The notes below the pieces were generated by a model. The model worked only from the letters and a program-made list of their open reading frames with translations, searched no databases and was not told the DNA's origin. 64,000 nucleotides of DNA from Chryseobacterium taiwanense. Its GTDB lineage: Bacteria; Bacteroidota; Bacteroidia; Flavobacteriales; Weeksellaceae. Shown here piece after piece: positions 41,602 through 50,644 of this stretch (the stretch's first letter is position 1; the number at the start of each line of letters is the position of its first letter). The position numbers were made by a program, and so were the translations under genes. The DNA lies in NCBI RefSeq assembly GCF_000813825.1, contig NZ_JWTA01000001.1:62001-126000 (forward strand). The letters are read 5' to 3'.

Positions 41602-42837
41602 TTAATACTGCATTTTTCTTAGCTTACTATTTGTACTGCCTACTAATAAAGCAATTAAAACAGTCATGCTTCCACCAAATATGACAGAGCGGACAACGCC
41701 AAGTATTTTTGCCATAAGTCCACTTTCAAATTGTCCCATTTCATTACTAGACATAATGAAAATAGAATTTACACTAAGTACTCGTCCACGAATATGATCC
41801 GGAGTTTTCAGCTGAACAATGGTTCCTCTGATCACTACAGAAATTCCATCTAACATTCCGCTTATAACCAAGAACATGAAAGAAAGCCAATATAGTTTAG
41901 ATAAACCAAATCCTATAATACATAGACCAAATCCTGCAACCACAACCAATAAAATTTTCCCTTGATTTTTTCTTAAAGGAACGATAGATAAGATGGTAAT
42001 AATACACATGGATCCTATGTCGGAAGCTGCATTTAGAAGTCCAAATCCTTCAGCACCTACTTTCAGTATGTCTGTAGCAAATACAGGGATCATGGCAACG
42101 GCACCTCCAAAAAGAACGGCAAACATGTCAAGGCATAATGCTCCCAAAATTTCTTTGGTTTTAAAAATATAAGAAATCCCTTCTCTCATACTTTCTACAA
42201 CATTTACAGACTCTTTTTTATATTCAGAATGTTGTTTTTTGAGTTGCCAGAAAAATAGAGAAGCTAAAGTAATCAGCCCAATGATTACAAGTAATGTCCA
42301 TTTTACCCCAAAGAAACCGATTAAAAACCCTCCAAATGCATGTCCGCATACTGAAGAAATCAGGAATGTAGCCTGGTTTAAAGTGATGGCGTTCGGAAGA
42401 TTTTCCTTTTGTACCATCTTAGGAATCATAGCGGGAACAATCGGTCCTATGAATGCTCTGGCGATTCCTGTGAAAAAAATGACGGTGTAAATAAAATAGG
42501 TAATCTGATGCCCTGTAAAATGCATGGTTACATTTAGAAAAGCAGGAATTAATAAAAGCCCGATTAAAAATACATAGGCGTAATTACAAATAAGCAAGAG
42601 CCTTTTCTTTTCATTCATGTCAATCACGTGTCCTGCATAGAGCGCACAGCTTACCGCCGGAATTACTTCTGAAAGCCCAATTAAACCTATAGAAAAAGGA
42701 TCTTTTGTAAGTTGATATACCCACCATCCCAATAAAGTGGCAAGCATTCTAAATGCTAATACAATAAAAAATCTTCCGGTAAGAAGATTCCTGAATTCAA
42801 TATTTTGTAAAGTTTTTAGGGGGGTAAAAGAAATCAT
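41602..42837 (-). CDS. MFS family exporter (EntS/MFS_3-like)
   Basis: A 411-residue membrane transporter starting at the ATG at 42837; a TTG at 42843 is part of the promoter element TATTTTTG. Twelve hydrophobic segments are visible, with a conserved RGRVLSVNSIF loop after helix 10. The overall pattern is that of the MFS_3 group that includes the enterobactin exporter EntS, which often export siderophores or drugs. The gene is alone on its transcript. Substrate cannot be determined. Confidence 0.88.
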   Translation of the reverse strand: MISFTPLKTLQNIEFRNLLTGRFFIVLAFRMLATLLGWWVYQLTKDPFSIGLIGLSEVIPAVSCALYAGHVIDMNEKKRLLLICNYAYVFLIGLLLIPAFLNVTMHFTGHQITYFIYTVIFFTGIARAFIGPIVPAMIPKMVQKENLPNAITLNQATFLISSVCGHAFGGFLIGFFGVKWTLLVIIGLITLASLFFWQLKKQHSEYKKESVNVVESMREGISYIFKTKEILGALCLDMFAVLFGGAVAMIPVFATDILKVGAEGFGLLNAASDIGSMCIITILSIVPLRKNQGKILLVVVAGFGLCIIGFGLSKLYWLSFMFLVISGMLDGISVVIRGTIVQLKTPDHIRGRVLSVNSIFIMSSNEMGQFESGLMAKILGVVRSVIFGGSMTVLIALLVGSTNSKLRKMQY

Positions 42838-42840
42838 GCA

Positions 42841-42848
42841 CAAAAATA
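42841..42848 (-). promoter_or_regulatory. -7 element of the MFS gene, inside a terminator tail
   Basis: TATTTTTG on the minus strand ends 3 nt before the ATG at 42837. The same bases form the U tract of the terminator from the upstream gene. Confidence 0.65.
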
Positions 42849-42872
42849 GGCCTAAATATTCATTTAGACCTA
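42842..42872 (-). terminator. Terminator of the small lipoprotein gene
   Basis: An 11-bp stem (42847-42857 with 42862-42872, one G-U pair) with a 4-nt loop, then U5 on the minus strand. Confidence 0.8.
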
Positions 42873-42930
42873 TCAGTATATTATAAATTCAAATGATAAA
42901 TCAAATACCGCCTGAAAGATAAAATCTATT

Positions 42931-43296
42931 TTAGTTGTCCGCTCTTGAAGCACTAATTACTATTGCTGCAACTCCTGCTGCTCCAATCACTACTGCTCCT
43001 GCTGCTGTTCTTGCTTTTCTAATATCTCTTACAGCTGCTACATTAGACTTTGGAATGATAACCTCTGTACTGTCTTTTTTTCCTGCTGTACCGATAAGAT
43101 TGTTACCATCTACATTACGGAATAGTATTTTTTGATTTTTAGATCCATCTTTCATCATTACAGTATACATTCTTCCTGCTTCAAGATTAGAATAATTGTT
43201 TTTCGCAGTATCATCTGTGTACTTTGTAGTTGCACAAGATGAAATTACAAATAAAGACGTCAGTAAAGATGATTTTAAAAGTACAGATGCTTTCAT
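42931..43296 (-). CDS. Small lipoprotein with C-terminal membrane segment
   Basis: A 121-residue protein with a lipobox ending at Cys21 (FVISSC) and a second hydrophobic segment at about residues 98-116 (AGAVVIGAAGVAAIVISA). The middle is a small beta-rich domain (YTVMMKDGSKNQKILFRN; NLIGTAGKKDSTEVIIPKS). Two membrane attachments in one short protein are unusual and resemble spanin-like or envelope-bridging proteins, but no phage genes are nearby, so a generic envelope role is more likely. The family was not recognised with confidence. It has its own terminator before the MFS gene. Confidence 0.75.
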   Translation of the reverse strand: MKASVLLKSSLLTSLFVISSCATTKYTDDTAKNNYSNLEAGRMYTVMMKDGSKNQKILFRNVDGNNLIGTAGKKDSTEVIIPKSNVAAVRDIRKARTAAGAVVIGAAGVAAIVISASRADN

Positions 43297-43364
43297 TATA
43301 TTTTTTAGTTTTTCAAATTTATAATTTTTTTCGAATATACGTTTTCGGAATTGAAAAAATGTGT

Positions 43365-44864
43365 TTAAAGTTTATAAATTTCCAATAAATCTGCAATTTT
43401 TCTGTCATTGGCAAGTCTTGGAATTTTATTTTGTCCGCCAAGCTTACCTTGTGATTTTGCATATTCATTAAACGCATTCTTCTTAAGTTTTGATATATGA
43501 AGCTTTTGCAAAATATTTCCAGATATTAAATCGTCATAGTATGTATTTCGCTTTCTTAGCTGATCATCAAGCTCATTTTTAAACATGTCTAAATTTTCAG
43601 GCTCTTTTTCAAACTCAATAAACCATTCGTGATAAGGAAGCCCTTCATGAGGGTTTACTTGTGGAGCAAGATGAAATTCGGTAATCTGTGCCGGAAATTT
43701 GTCTAGGGTTGCTTTCATCGCTTCTTCTACTTCAAATGCAATTACATGTTCTCCAAATGCTGATGTGAAGTGTTTTGTTCTTCCACTCACTAAAATTCTG
43801 TGTGGATTTTTATCGATAAATCTTACAACATCGCCAATCGAATACGCCCACAAACCTGAATTGGTCGTTAAAATTAATGCGTAATCCTTATTGAGTTCAA
43901 TATCTTTTAAAGTCAGCCTTCTTGCATCTGGTTTTCCGTATTCTTCAAGCGGAATGAATTCGTAAAAAATTCCGTGATTAGTTAAGAGAAGTAATCCTTC
44001 CTTTGTATAATCATCCTGGAAGGCAAAAAATCCTTCTGAAGCAGGGAAAGTCTGAACGATGTCTACTTTTCCTCCCAATAATTCCTCCATTTTTTCACGA
44101 TAAGGCTCATAATTAACGCCACCGGTGACTATTAATTGAAGATTAGGGAAAAGCTGTTTTATTTTTTTACCATGTTTTTCAATTAATTTCTCGAAATACA
44201 TGATCAACCAAGGTGGAATTCCCGAAATTAAGGTCATGTTCTCTTTTTCGGTTTCCTCAACGATTTTATCAACTTTTGCTTCCCAGTCTTCCATGATATT
44301 GGTTTCCCAGCTTGGGAGTCTGTTTTTTTGGAGATAATTCGGGATGTGATGTGCCACAATTCCGGAAAGTCTTCCTGTATTTATCCCAAAAGATTCTTGG
44401 AGTTCAGGACTTCCCTGTAAAAAGATCATTTTTCCTTTTACAAAATCTGCATTGTTTTTTTTGGCGATGTAATGAAAAAGTGCACTTTGGGCTCCTTTAA
44501 TTTGGAAAGGCATTCCTTCCTTAGAAATCGGAATATATTTTGATCCTGATGTTGTTCCCGAAGTTTTTGCGAAATATTCAGGCGTCTCCGTCCACAGGAT
44601 ATTGGCTTGTCCTTTTTTTACCCTTTCGATATAAGGTTTAAGGTTTTCGTAATCGGCAACCGAAACTTTTTCCTGAAAGTCTTTTACCGATTTTATATTC
44701 TCAAAATCATGTTCCCTTCCAAAAAGCGTTTTCTTGGCAGTATCTACTAGAGATAAAAGAAGGTTTTCTTGATCTTGTGCTGCATTTTTCTTGAATTCTT
44801 CAGCTTTTTGGACGTGCTTTTTAGCCCAAATCAATGCCGCATTTTTCTTTAGGAAGTTTAACAT
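43365..44864 (-). CDS. GH3 auxin-responsive promoter family protein (acyl-adenylate forming)
   Basis: A 499-residue member of the GH3 family of acyl-acid amido synthetases. The ANL-fold motifs are visible: the phosphate-binding loop YFAKTSGTTSGSKYIPIS near residue 85-102 and ILVSGRTKHF with a late LPYHEWFIEFE. Plant GH3 enzymes join amino acids to hormones such as indole-acetate; the bacterial members are widespread and largely uncharacterised. It has a leaderless-type promoter ending 4 nt before the ATG. Its acyl substrate cannot be predicted. Confidence 0.9.
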   Translation of the reverse strand: MLNFLKKNAALIWAKKHVQKAEEFKKNAAQDQENLLLSLVDTAKKTLFGREHDFENIKSVKDFQEKVSVADYENLKPYIERVKKGQANILWTETPEYFAKTSGTTSGSKYIPISKEGMPFQIKGAQSALFHYIAKKNNADFVKGKMIFLQGSPELQESFGINTGRLSGIVAHHIPNYLQKNRLPSWETNIMEDWEAKVDKIVEETEKENMTLISGIPPWLIMYFEKLIEKHGKKIKQLFPNLQLIVTGGVNYEPYREKMEELLGGKVDIVQTFPASEGFFAFQDDYTKEGLLLLTNHGIFYEFIPLEEYGKPDARRLTLKDIELNKDYALILTTNSGLWAYSIGDVVRFIDKNPHRILVSGRTKHFTSAFGEHVIAFEVEEAMKATLDKFPAQITEFHLAPQVNPHEGLPYHEWFIEFEKEPENLDMFKNELDDQLRKRNTYYDDLISGNILQKLHISKLKKNAFNEYAKSQGKLGGQNKIPRLANDRKIADLLEIYKL

Positions 44865-44868
44865 GGTT

Positions 44869-44876
44869 CAAATTTA
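44869..44876 (-). promoter_or_regulatory. -7 element of the GH3-like gene
   Basis: TAAATTTG on the minus strand ends 4 nt before the ATG at 44864. Confidence 0.7.
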
Positions 44877-44918
44877 TAAATAACTAAAGAATCTGCCCAC
44901 ATTTTAAGAAAATATGCA

Positions 44919-44952
44919 ATAAAAAAACCGATGAATGAGTGTACATCGGTTC
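44919..44952 (-). terminator. Terminator of the KDGTPDKRYKE repeat gene
   Basis: An 8-bp stem (44926-44933 with 44944-44951) with a 10-nt loop is followed by seven U on the minus strand. Confidence 0.8.
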
Positions 44953-44992
44953 TTCGAAATTTGATTATGAAAATAACAACTATGTGTTGAGT

Positions 44993-45280
44993 TTACTTGT
45001 TTTCTTTGTATCTTTTATCAGGAGTACCATCTTTTTTCAGCTTTTTATTCTCCTTATATCTTTTGTCCGGCGTTCCGTCTTTCTTCATTTTTGCTGCTGT
45101 TGGTGCAGTAGCAGGTTTTGCGGTTGTAGCGGTTTGTGCTGTTTTAACATCTTTAGCAGCTGTTTTTGTTGTAGTTTTAGCAACATGATGAGTGGTTGTA
45201 GATGTTGCTGGAGTAGTTTGTTGAGCGGTAGCAAGTCCAAGTCCTAAAGCAATAGACATTGCTGTAAAAAATTTTTTCAT
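44993..45280 (-). CDS. Small exported Thr/Ala/Lys-rich protein with duplicated KDGTPDKRYKENK motif
   Basis: A 95-residue protein with a signal peptide (LGLATAQ). The middle is low-complexity, rich in Thr, Ala and Lys. The last about 30 residues hold two copies of a 13-residue motif, KKDGTPDKRYKENK-type, separated by KK (residues about 66-80 and 81-95). The motif is positively charged and looks like a small binding or wall-attachment tag seen in other flavobacterial proteins; its function is unknown. It is monocistronic, with its own terminator. The opposite-strand frame is Cys-rich and is a shadow. Confidence 0.8.
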   Translation of the reverse strand: MKKFFTAMSIALGLGLATAQQTTPATSTTTHHVAKTTTKTAAKDVKTAQTATTAKPATAPTAAKMKKDGTPDKRYKENKKLKKDGTPDKRYKENK

Positions 45281-45452
45281 AATGATGATTTTGTTTGTTT
45301 TTCTTATCCAAAGGTATACAAAAACCAGGCTGAAAATTTAGTTTTTAGAAACTTAACTAAAGTTTATTACAGCTTAAAAAAATCTTAAACCTTAATACTT
45401 TACAGGGAAAAATAGATTTTATACAGTAAGCCTTTTCCTGTACTAATAATTG

Positions 45453-45491
45453 ATAAAAAAGACCCGCTTTTCAATTATGAAAAACGGGTCG
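45453..45491 (-). terminator. Terminator of the small lipoprotein gene at 45514
   Basis: A 6-bp GC stem (45461-45466 with 45485-45490) is extended by an inner TTTTCA/TGAAAA stem and followed by a U tract on the minus strand. Confidence 0.85.
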
Positions 45492-45513
45492 GGTATAATA
45501 GGAATAGTTGATT

Positions 45514-45909
45514 TTATCGGGTGCAATTAGCAGTCCATGTTTTACCTTCTTTTGAGAATAGGATTTTTAATTCATTATTATCAATTCTTATATAAGAGGT
45601 CGCAGTAGATCCTATCATAACAAGAGTGTTGTCACCTTTTTGTTCAAATTCTACTCCGTTTAAATCGGGAATACCATCGGAAAAAGCAAAATTATATTTT
45701 GTGCCGCTTGCAATTTTGGTTACAAAAACACTTCCGTTATTGGTGCTTATACTGGTAGATCCTCCGTCATTATAAGAGATACTTCCTCGGTATGTTCCTG
45801 CAAAAAAATCATTATTTGCCGGGTCGTCGTCATCACTGCACGACGAAATGGTCGTGACGGTCAAGAATAGAAGCATAAAAACTCCTAGAATTTTCACTAA
45901 ATTTTTCAT
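45514..45909 (-). CDS. Small surface lipoprotein of unknown function
   Basis: A 131-residue lipoprotein. The lipobox ends at Cys24 (ISSC) and is followed directly by SDDDD, a strongly acidic start that resembles the lipoprotein export signal used for surface exposure in Bacteroidota. The remaining about 95 residues form a beta-rich domain (GTYRGSISYNDGGSTSIS; TWTANCTR at the end) with the look of lipocalin-like small domains, but no family is recognised. It lies between the mfd promoter region and the repeat-motif gene, with its own terminator. Confidence 0.78.
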   Translation of the reverse strand: MKNLVKILGVFMLLFLTVTTISSCSDDDDPANNDFFAGTYRGSISYNDGGSTSISTNNGSVFVTKIASGTKYNFAFSDGIPDLNGVEFEQKGDNTLVMIGSTATSYIRIDNNELKILFSKEGKTWTANCTR

Positions 45910-46086
45910 AATACTATTTCTTTAAGGTTTGGTAAGGTTAAAATGCCAAACAATATGCCGAAAGAGAATTAATTGAATTTTTTAACAAATCTTTGGTAAG
46001 TATTATGAGAAATTATAACTTTTTTGTTATTTCACAGTCATTTTGAAGCGGATTTTCAAGATGAAGACTAATTTGTTGTTTTTCAC

Positions 46087-46094
46087 TATCTTTG
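46087..46094 (+). promoter_or_regulatory. -7 element of mfd
   Basis: TATCTTTG lies 60 nt before the ATG at 46155 in a 245-nt divergent gap (45910-46154). Confidence 0.5.
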
Positions 46095-46154
46095 TCATGA
46101 TAAACGATTTCAGAAAGTACTGAAATCGCTTTTGTCGTTTATACCATATTATTT

Positions 46155-49100
46155 ATGCAGTTAAAAACCATCAACGAAAAATTCCTTCCGGACTTACTTA
46201 AAAACGAATTTGGAAAGGAAATTTTTATTCAATTGGAAAACAATCAACATATTTCTGTGAAAGGAAGTGCAGGGTCTTCGGTTTCAATTTTTGTGGCTGA
46301 ACTTTTCCTTACGCAGAAAAAACATATTCTATATCTGGTTGATGACAAAGAAGATGCTTTGTATGCCAATACGGAAATGGAAGATTTGTTGGGAAAAGAT
46401 AAGGTCTTATATTTCCCTGCAACGCATTTAGAACCCTATCAGATTGAAAAAACGCAGAATGCCAATTTGGTATTAAGGACAGAAGTGATCAACAAAATTA
46501 CTTCCAGTAAATCTCCGAAAGTGATTGTGGCTTATTCGGGAGCGTTGTCTGAGAAGGTTTTGAAAAAAGAAGACTTCAAAGCGATTTCACACCATATTAA
46601 AGTAGGAGATCAGCTTGATTTTGATTTTGTGGATGAGTTATTGAATCATTATAATTTCCAACAGGCAGATTTCGTTTCCGAACCGGGAGAATTTTCTGTG
46701 AGAGGTGGAATTGTCGACGTTTTCTCGTTCTCAAATGAAAAACCATACCGTATCACTTTCTTTGGAAATGAAGTGGAAAGCATCAAAACGTTTGATATTG
46801 AAACACAGCTTTCCATAGAAAAAGTGAATGATTTTCAGTTGGTTTCCAATATGAACTTTACAGTGACGGGAAGTAGGGTTTCATTACTTCAGTTATTGCC
46901 AAAAGAAAGTTTCGTGATTTCTAAAAATGGGATTGTCGGAATGCAGAAGCTGAAGACATTCTACGAAAAATCGTTGGTGAAATATGATACTTTAAATAAG
47001 GATATTGCTCACAGATCACCACAGGAATTATTTATTTCAGATCAGGAATTCTTATTCGATTATAAAAAATTTAAAACGGTAGATTTCGGAAGTGCTTCTA
47101 TTGAAGGATTGATTGAGTTGACAGAAATGAAAATTGATCAGACCGCACAACCTACTTTCCACAAAAATTTTGAATTACTGATTGAAGATCTTGAAGGAAA
47201 ACAGAATACAGGTTTTGATACTTGGATTTCCTTCTCTACCGAAAAACAAAAAGAAAGATTAGAATCTATTTTCGAGGAGTTGGAACATCAGCTTCCTTTT
47301 AAAAGTTTTAAATCTGAACTTCACGAAGGTTTTGTAGATAATGATCATAAAATTTTAGTCTATACAGATCACCAGATTTTCGATCGATACCAAAGATATA
47401 AAGCGAAAAATACCTTTGCAAAATCAGAGCAGTTAACGCTGAAAGATTTAATGTCTTTAAAAATTGGAGATTATATTGCCCATATCGATCATGGAATTGG
47501 AAAATTCATGGGGTTGGTGAAAGTGAATAACGATGGGAAAATTCAGGAATGTTTTAAACTGACGTATAAAAACGGAGATCTATTGTATGTAAGCATTCAC
47601 TCGCTGCATAAAATTTCGAAATATAATGGACCGGATGGAAAAGAGATTGTTTTAAGCAAATTAGGTTCGCCAACCTGGAAATCCCTAAAACAAAAAACAA
47701 AAGCACGAGTAAAACAGCTTGCTTTTGACTTGATAAAATTATACGCTCAAAGAAAATCAGCAAGAGGCTTTGCGTTTACTCCCGATTCTTATTTACAAAA
47801 TGAATTGGAAGCAAGCTTCCTTTATGAAGATACTCCGGATCAGGAAAAAGCTACGATCGACGTGAAAAAAGACATGGAAGCTGATACGGTGATGGATCGT
47901 TTGGTGTGCGGAGATGTTGGTTTCGGTAAAACGGAAGTAGCGATTCGTGCAGCGTTCAAAGCAGCGACTGATGGAAAACAGGTTGCAGTGTTGGTTCCTA
48001 CTACGATTTTAGCTTTCCAGCATTATAGAAGTTTCAAAGAAAGATTAAAAGATTTTCCGGTAAATGTTGGGTATGTAAACCGTTTCAGAACAGCAAAACA
48101 AAAGTCTGAAACATTAGAAGATCTTAAAAATGGTAAAGTTGATATTATCATAGGAACTCATCAATTGGCAAGCAGTTCTGTAAAATTTAAAGACTTAGGA
48201 CTATTGATTATTGATGAAGAACATAAGTTCGGGGTTTCTGTAAAAGATAAATTGAAAACACTGAAAACTGATGTGGATACTTTGACGTTGACAGCGACAC
48301 CCATTCCGAGAACTTTACAGTTTTCTTTAATGGCTGCGAGAGATCTATCGGTAATCAAAACACCACCGCCAAACAGACAGCCTGTTGATACACAATTAAT
48401 AGGATTTAGTGAAGAAATTCTTCGTGATGCTGTTTCGTATGAATTGCAGCGTGACGGACAGGTATATTTTATCAATAACAGGATAGAAAACCTTAAAGAT
48501 ATTGCAGGATTAATTCAAAGATTGGTTCCTGATGCAAGAGTAATTACCGGTCATGGACAAATGGAAGGGAAGCAGCTGGAAAAAAACGTCCTTGATTTCA
48601 TGGATGGAAAATATGATGTTCTGGTTTCTACAACTATTGTTGAAAGTGGAGTAGACGTTCCGAATGCGAATACGATTTTCATTAATGATGCTCATCGTTT
48701 CGGAATGGCAGATCTTCACCAGATGAGAGGTCGTGTTGGACGAAGCAACAGAAAAGCGTTTTGTTATCTGATTACGCCTCCTTATGATATGATGACGGCA
48801 GATGCAAGAAAACGTCTGGAAGCCATCGAGCAGTTTTCTGATTTGGGAAGTGGTTTCCAAATTGCGATGAAGGATTTGGAAATTCGTGGAGCCGGAGATT
48901 TATTGGGTGCAGAACAAAGTGGATTTATTAATGAAATGGGATTTGAAACCTATCAGAAATTAATGCAGGAAGCGTTGGAAGAACTAAAAGACGATGAGGA
49001 ATTTGAAAATCTTTTTGAAAATGAAGAAGACCGAAATAAACTTTTTAAATCTACAAAAGATGTAAATATTGATACTGATCTGGAGTTAATGTTACCAGAT

Positions 49101-49520
49101 TGGTATATTTCGAATACTGAAGAAAGACTATTGCTTTATCAGAAATTGGCAGAAATAGATAGTGAAGAGAATTTATTGAAATTTGAGTCAGAATTGATCG
49201 ACCGTTTTGGGGAACTACCGAAGGAAGCCGTTAATTTATTAAAAAGTGTGAGTCTAAAATGGCTGGCTGCAGAAATCGGATTCGATAAAATTGTAATGAA
49301 GAATGGGGTATTTTTAGGGTATTTTCCTAGTAATCCTCAAGATAAATTTTATCAGACCGATAAATTCAGACATATCATTACTTATCTTACCCAGAATCCG
49401 GCAGAAGCACAGCTGAAAGAGAAAGTAGGGAAGGAGGGAAACAATCTTATGATGAGAAAAGATAAAGTGAGAAATGTAGATGAGGTCAATCTTTTATTAA
49501 AAACAATTTTAAAAGTATAG
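46155..49520 (+). CDS. mfd: Transcription-repair coupling factor
   Basis: An 1121-residue helicase/translocase. The N-terminal UvrB-homology region is followed by the RNA polymerase interaction (CarD-like) domain near residue 435 (KIGDYIAHIDHGIGKFMGL), Walker A GDVGFGKTEVA near 592, a DEEH box near 692, and the second helicase half with VESGVDVPNANT and MRGRVGRSNRKAFCY. The C-terminal TRCF domain follows. It removes stalled RNA polymerase and recruits UvrA. Length matches the family. The gene stands alone on the plus strand and has a TAnnTTTG element 60 nt upstream. Confidence 0.96.
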   Translation: MQLKTINEKFLPDLLKNEFGKEIFIQLENNQHISVKGSAGSSVSIFVAELFLTQKKHILYLVDDKEDALYANTEMEDLLGKDKVLYFPATHLEPYQIEKTQNANLVLRTEVINKITSSKSPKVIVAYSGALSEKVLKKEDFKAISHHIKVGDQLDFDFVDELLNHYNFQQADFVSEPGEFSVRGGIVDVFSFSNEKPYRITFFGNEVESIKTFDIETQLSIEKVNDFQLVSNMNFTVTGSRVSLLQLLPKESFVISKNGIVGMQKLKTFYEKSLVKYDTLNKDIAHRSPQELFISDQEFLFDYKKFKTVDFGSASIEGLIELTEMKIDQTAQPTFHKNFELLIEDLEGKQNTGFDTWISFSTEKQKERLESIFEELEHQLPFKSFKSELHEGFVDNDHKILVYTDHQIFDRYQRYKAKNTFAKSEQLTLKDLMSLKIGDYIAHIDHGIGKFMGLVKVNNDGKIQECFKLTYKNGDLLYVSIHSLHKISKYNGPDGKEIVLSKLGSPTWKSLKQKTKARVKQLAFDLIKLYAQRKSARGFAFTPDSYLQNELEASFLYEDTPDQEKATIDVKKDMEADTVMDRLVCGDVGFGKTEVAIRAAFKAATDGKQVAVLVPTTILAFQHYRSFKERLKDFPVNVGYVNRFRTAKQKSETLEDLKNGKVDIIIGTHQLASSSVKFKDLGLLIIDEEHKFGVSVKDKLKTLKTDVDTLTLTATPIPRTLQFSLMAARDLSVIKTPPPNRQPVDTQLIGFSEEILRDAVSYELQRDGQVYFINNRIENLKDIAGLIQRLVPDARVITGHGQMEGKQLEKNVLDFMDGKYDVLVSTTIVESGVDVPNANTIFINDAHRFGMADLHQMRGRVGRSNRKAFCYLITPPYDMMTADARKRLEAIEQFSDLGSGFQIAMKDLEIRGAGDLLGAEQSGFINEMGFETYQKLMQEALEELKDDEEFENLFENEEDRNKLFKSTKDVNIDTDLELMLPDWYISNTEERLLLYQKLAEIDSEENLLKFESELIDRFGELPKEAVNLLKSVSLKWLAAEIGFDKIVMKNGVFLGYFPSNPQDKFYQTDKFRHIITYLTQNPAEAQLKEKVGKEGNNLMMRKDKVRNVDEVNLLLKTILKV

Positions 49521-49610
49521 GAAAATACTAATTACCTTGTTTTAAGGTTTTTATTGTTGCTGTTTTTGTGAGAAAATAAATAAAAATGTAATTTTTATGC
49601 AAAAAAAAAT

Positions 49611-49618
49611 TATATTTG
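49611..49618 (+). promoter_or_regulatory. -7 element of the lipoprotein gene at 49645
   Basis: TATATTTG ends 26 nt before the ATG. Confidence 0.6.
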
Positions 49619-49644
49619 TGGAAAAATAAATAATCCTTTTAGAA

Positions 49645-50556
49645 ATGAAGCAACTTTTCTACTTTATTTTACTTGTAGCAGGTATTTCCTCTATCCATTC
49701 ATGTAAAGATTTGGCTGATGAAAATGGAGATCCTCTTGTAGACCTTAATACAAATACAGGCCTAAATGGCGCTAGAGCATTACATCAGGAGATTACGGAT
49801 TTTGCTACCGTTGCTGATTATCATTATTCAGGATTGCTTTTAACGAAAGTAAACAATGGAGCATCAATTACTGATATCGCCTATAGTGGTGACAGAGTAA
49901 GCAAAATAACTTTTGACGGGTTTTTAGATTCAGATAATGACGGAACTCTTGATCCAGGTAGAGTGACTTATACACAGTTATTTACTTATGGAGGTTCAGG
50001 AAGATTAGAATCAATTACAGAGAACAGAAATTTGTATAAAATAGCAGGTACTCCTCCGGCTCAGGTTTTGGATAAACAAACAAAGACAATTTATACTCTG
50101 AAGTACAATGCGTCTACAGCAAAACTTGAGACATTGAGTATGAAAACAGGTTTAGACGTATCTGGAACTCCTTTTGAATATACTGCATATTCAGAAACTG
50201 AATATACTTATTTGGGAGACAATGTATCTAAAGTTAGAACAGGATTTGGAACCATTACTGCAGGTGTTAACGATCCTATCGTTTGGACTTATGAATATGG
50301 ATTTATGAACTACGATGATAGAATAAGCCCATATACTTTACTACCTTTTGCGTATAAAATTTCATACTTGTTGTCTACGCCGTTCTATGGTCACAGAAGC
50401 TTAATGTTATCTCCGAATAGCCCATCTAGAGCATCTGTTACCTTTTTACCTGTACCGGTTCCTACACCAGTAGTTACCTCTACAAACTTTACGTATGATC
50501 CACAGACATATTTGACAAAAGCATACGGAATAAACTATATTTATAAACCTTTGTAA
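49645..50556 (+). CDS. Lipoprotein of unknown function with YD-like beta segments
   Basis: A 303-residue lipoprotein with a lipobox ending at Cys20 (IHSC) and an acidic start (KDLADENGD). The remaining sequence shows repeated strands of the form TDIAYSGDRVSKITFDG, YTQLFTYGGSGRLESIT and EYTYLGDNVSKVRTGF, reminiscent of the YD-like repeats in DUF4595-type lipoproteins. It ends with a NYIYKPL strand. It is monocistronic, with a promoter element upstream and a terminator downstream. Function unknown. Confidence 0.8.
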   Translation: MKQLFYFILLVAGISSIHSCKDLADENGDPLVDLNTNTGLNGARALHQEITDFATVADYHYSGLLLTKVNNGASITDIAYSGDRVSKITFDGFLDSDNDGTLDPGRVTYTQLFTYGGSGRLESITENRNLYKIAGTPPAQVLDKQTKTIYTLKYNASTAKLETLSMKTGLDVSGTPFEYTAYSETEYTYLGDNVSKVRTGFGTITAGVNDPIVWTYEYGFMNYDDRISPYTLLPFAYKISYLLSTPFYGHRSLMLSPNSPSRASVTFLPVPVPTPVVTSTNFTYDPQTYLTKAYGINYIYKPL

Positions 50557-50578
50557 TTAAAAAAATAAATATATTTAA

Positions 50579-50612
50579 AAAACTCAATTCTCTTTAGGAT
50601 TGAGTTTTTTAT
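50579..50612 (+). terminator. Terminator of the DUF4595-like lipoprotein gene
   Basis: A 10-bp stem (50581-50590 with 50601-50610, one wobble pair) is followed by a T run. The downstream pth promoter element is at 50624. Confidence 0.85.
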
Positions 50613-50623
50613 TTTTTATCTCT

Positions 50624-50631
50624 TAATTTTG
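50624..50631 (+). promoter_or_regulatory. -7 element of pth
   Basis: TAATTTTG ends 13 nt before the ATG at 50645. A TTG near 50600 at 21-nt spacing could serve as the -33 element but lies within the terminator stem. Confidence 0.6.
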
Positions 50632-50644
50632 TAAAAAATTTTAA

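Noticed and set aside
42838..42843. Longer TTG start of the MFS gene
   Set aside because: The TTG is part of the TATTTTTG promoter element; the ATG at 42837 is the start.
44939..45247. Cys-rich plus-strand frame opposite the repeat-motif gene
   Set aside because: Its cysteine and serine richness is the reverse complement of the Ala/Thr/Lys-rich coding sequence on the minus strand.
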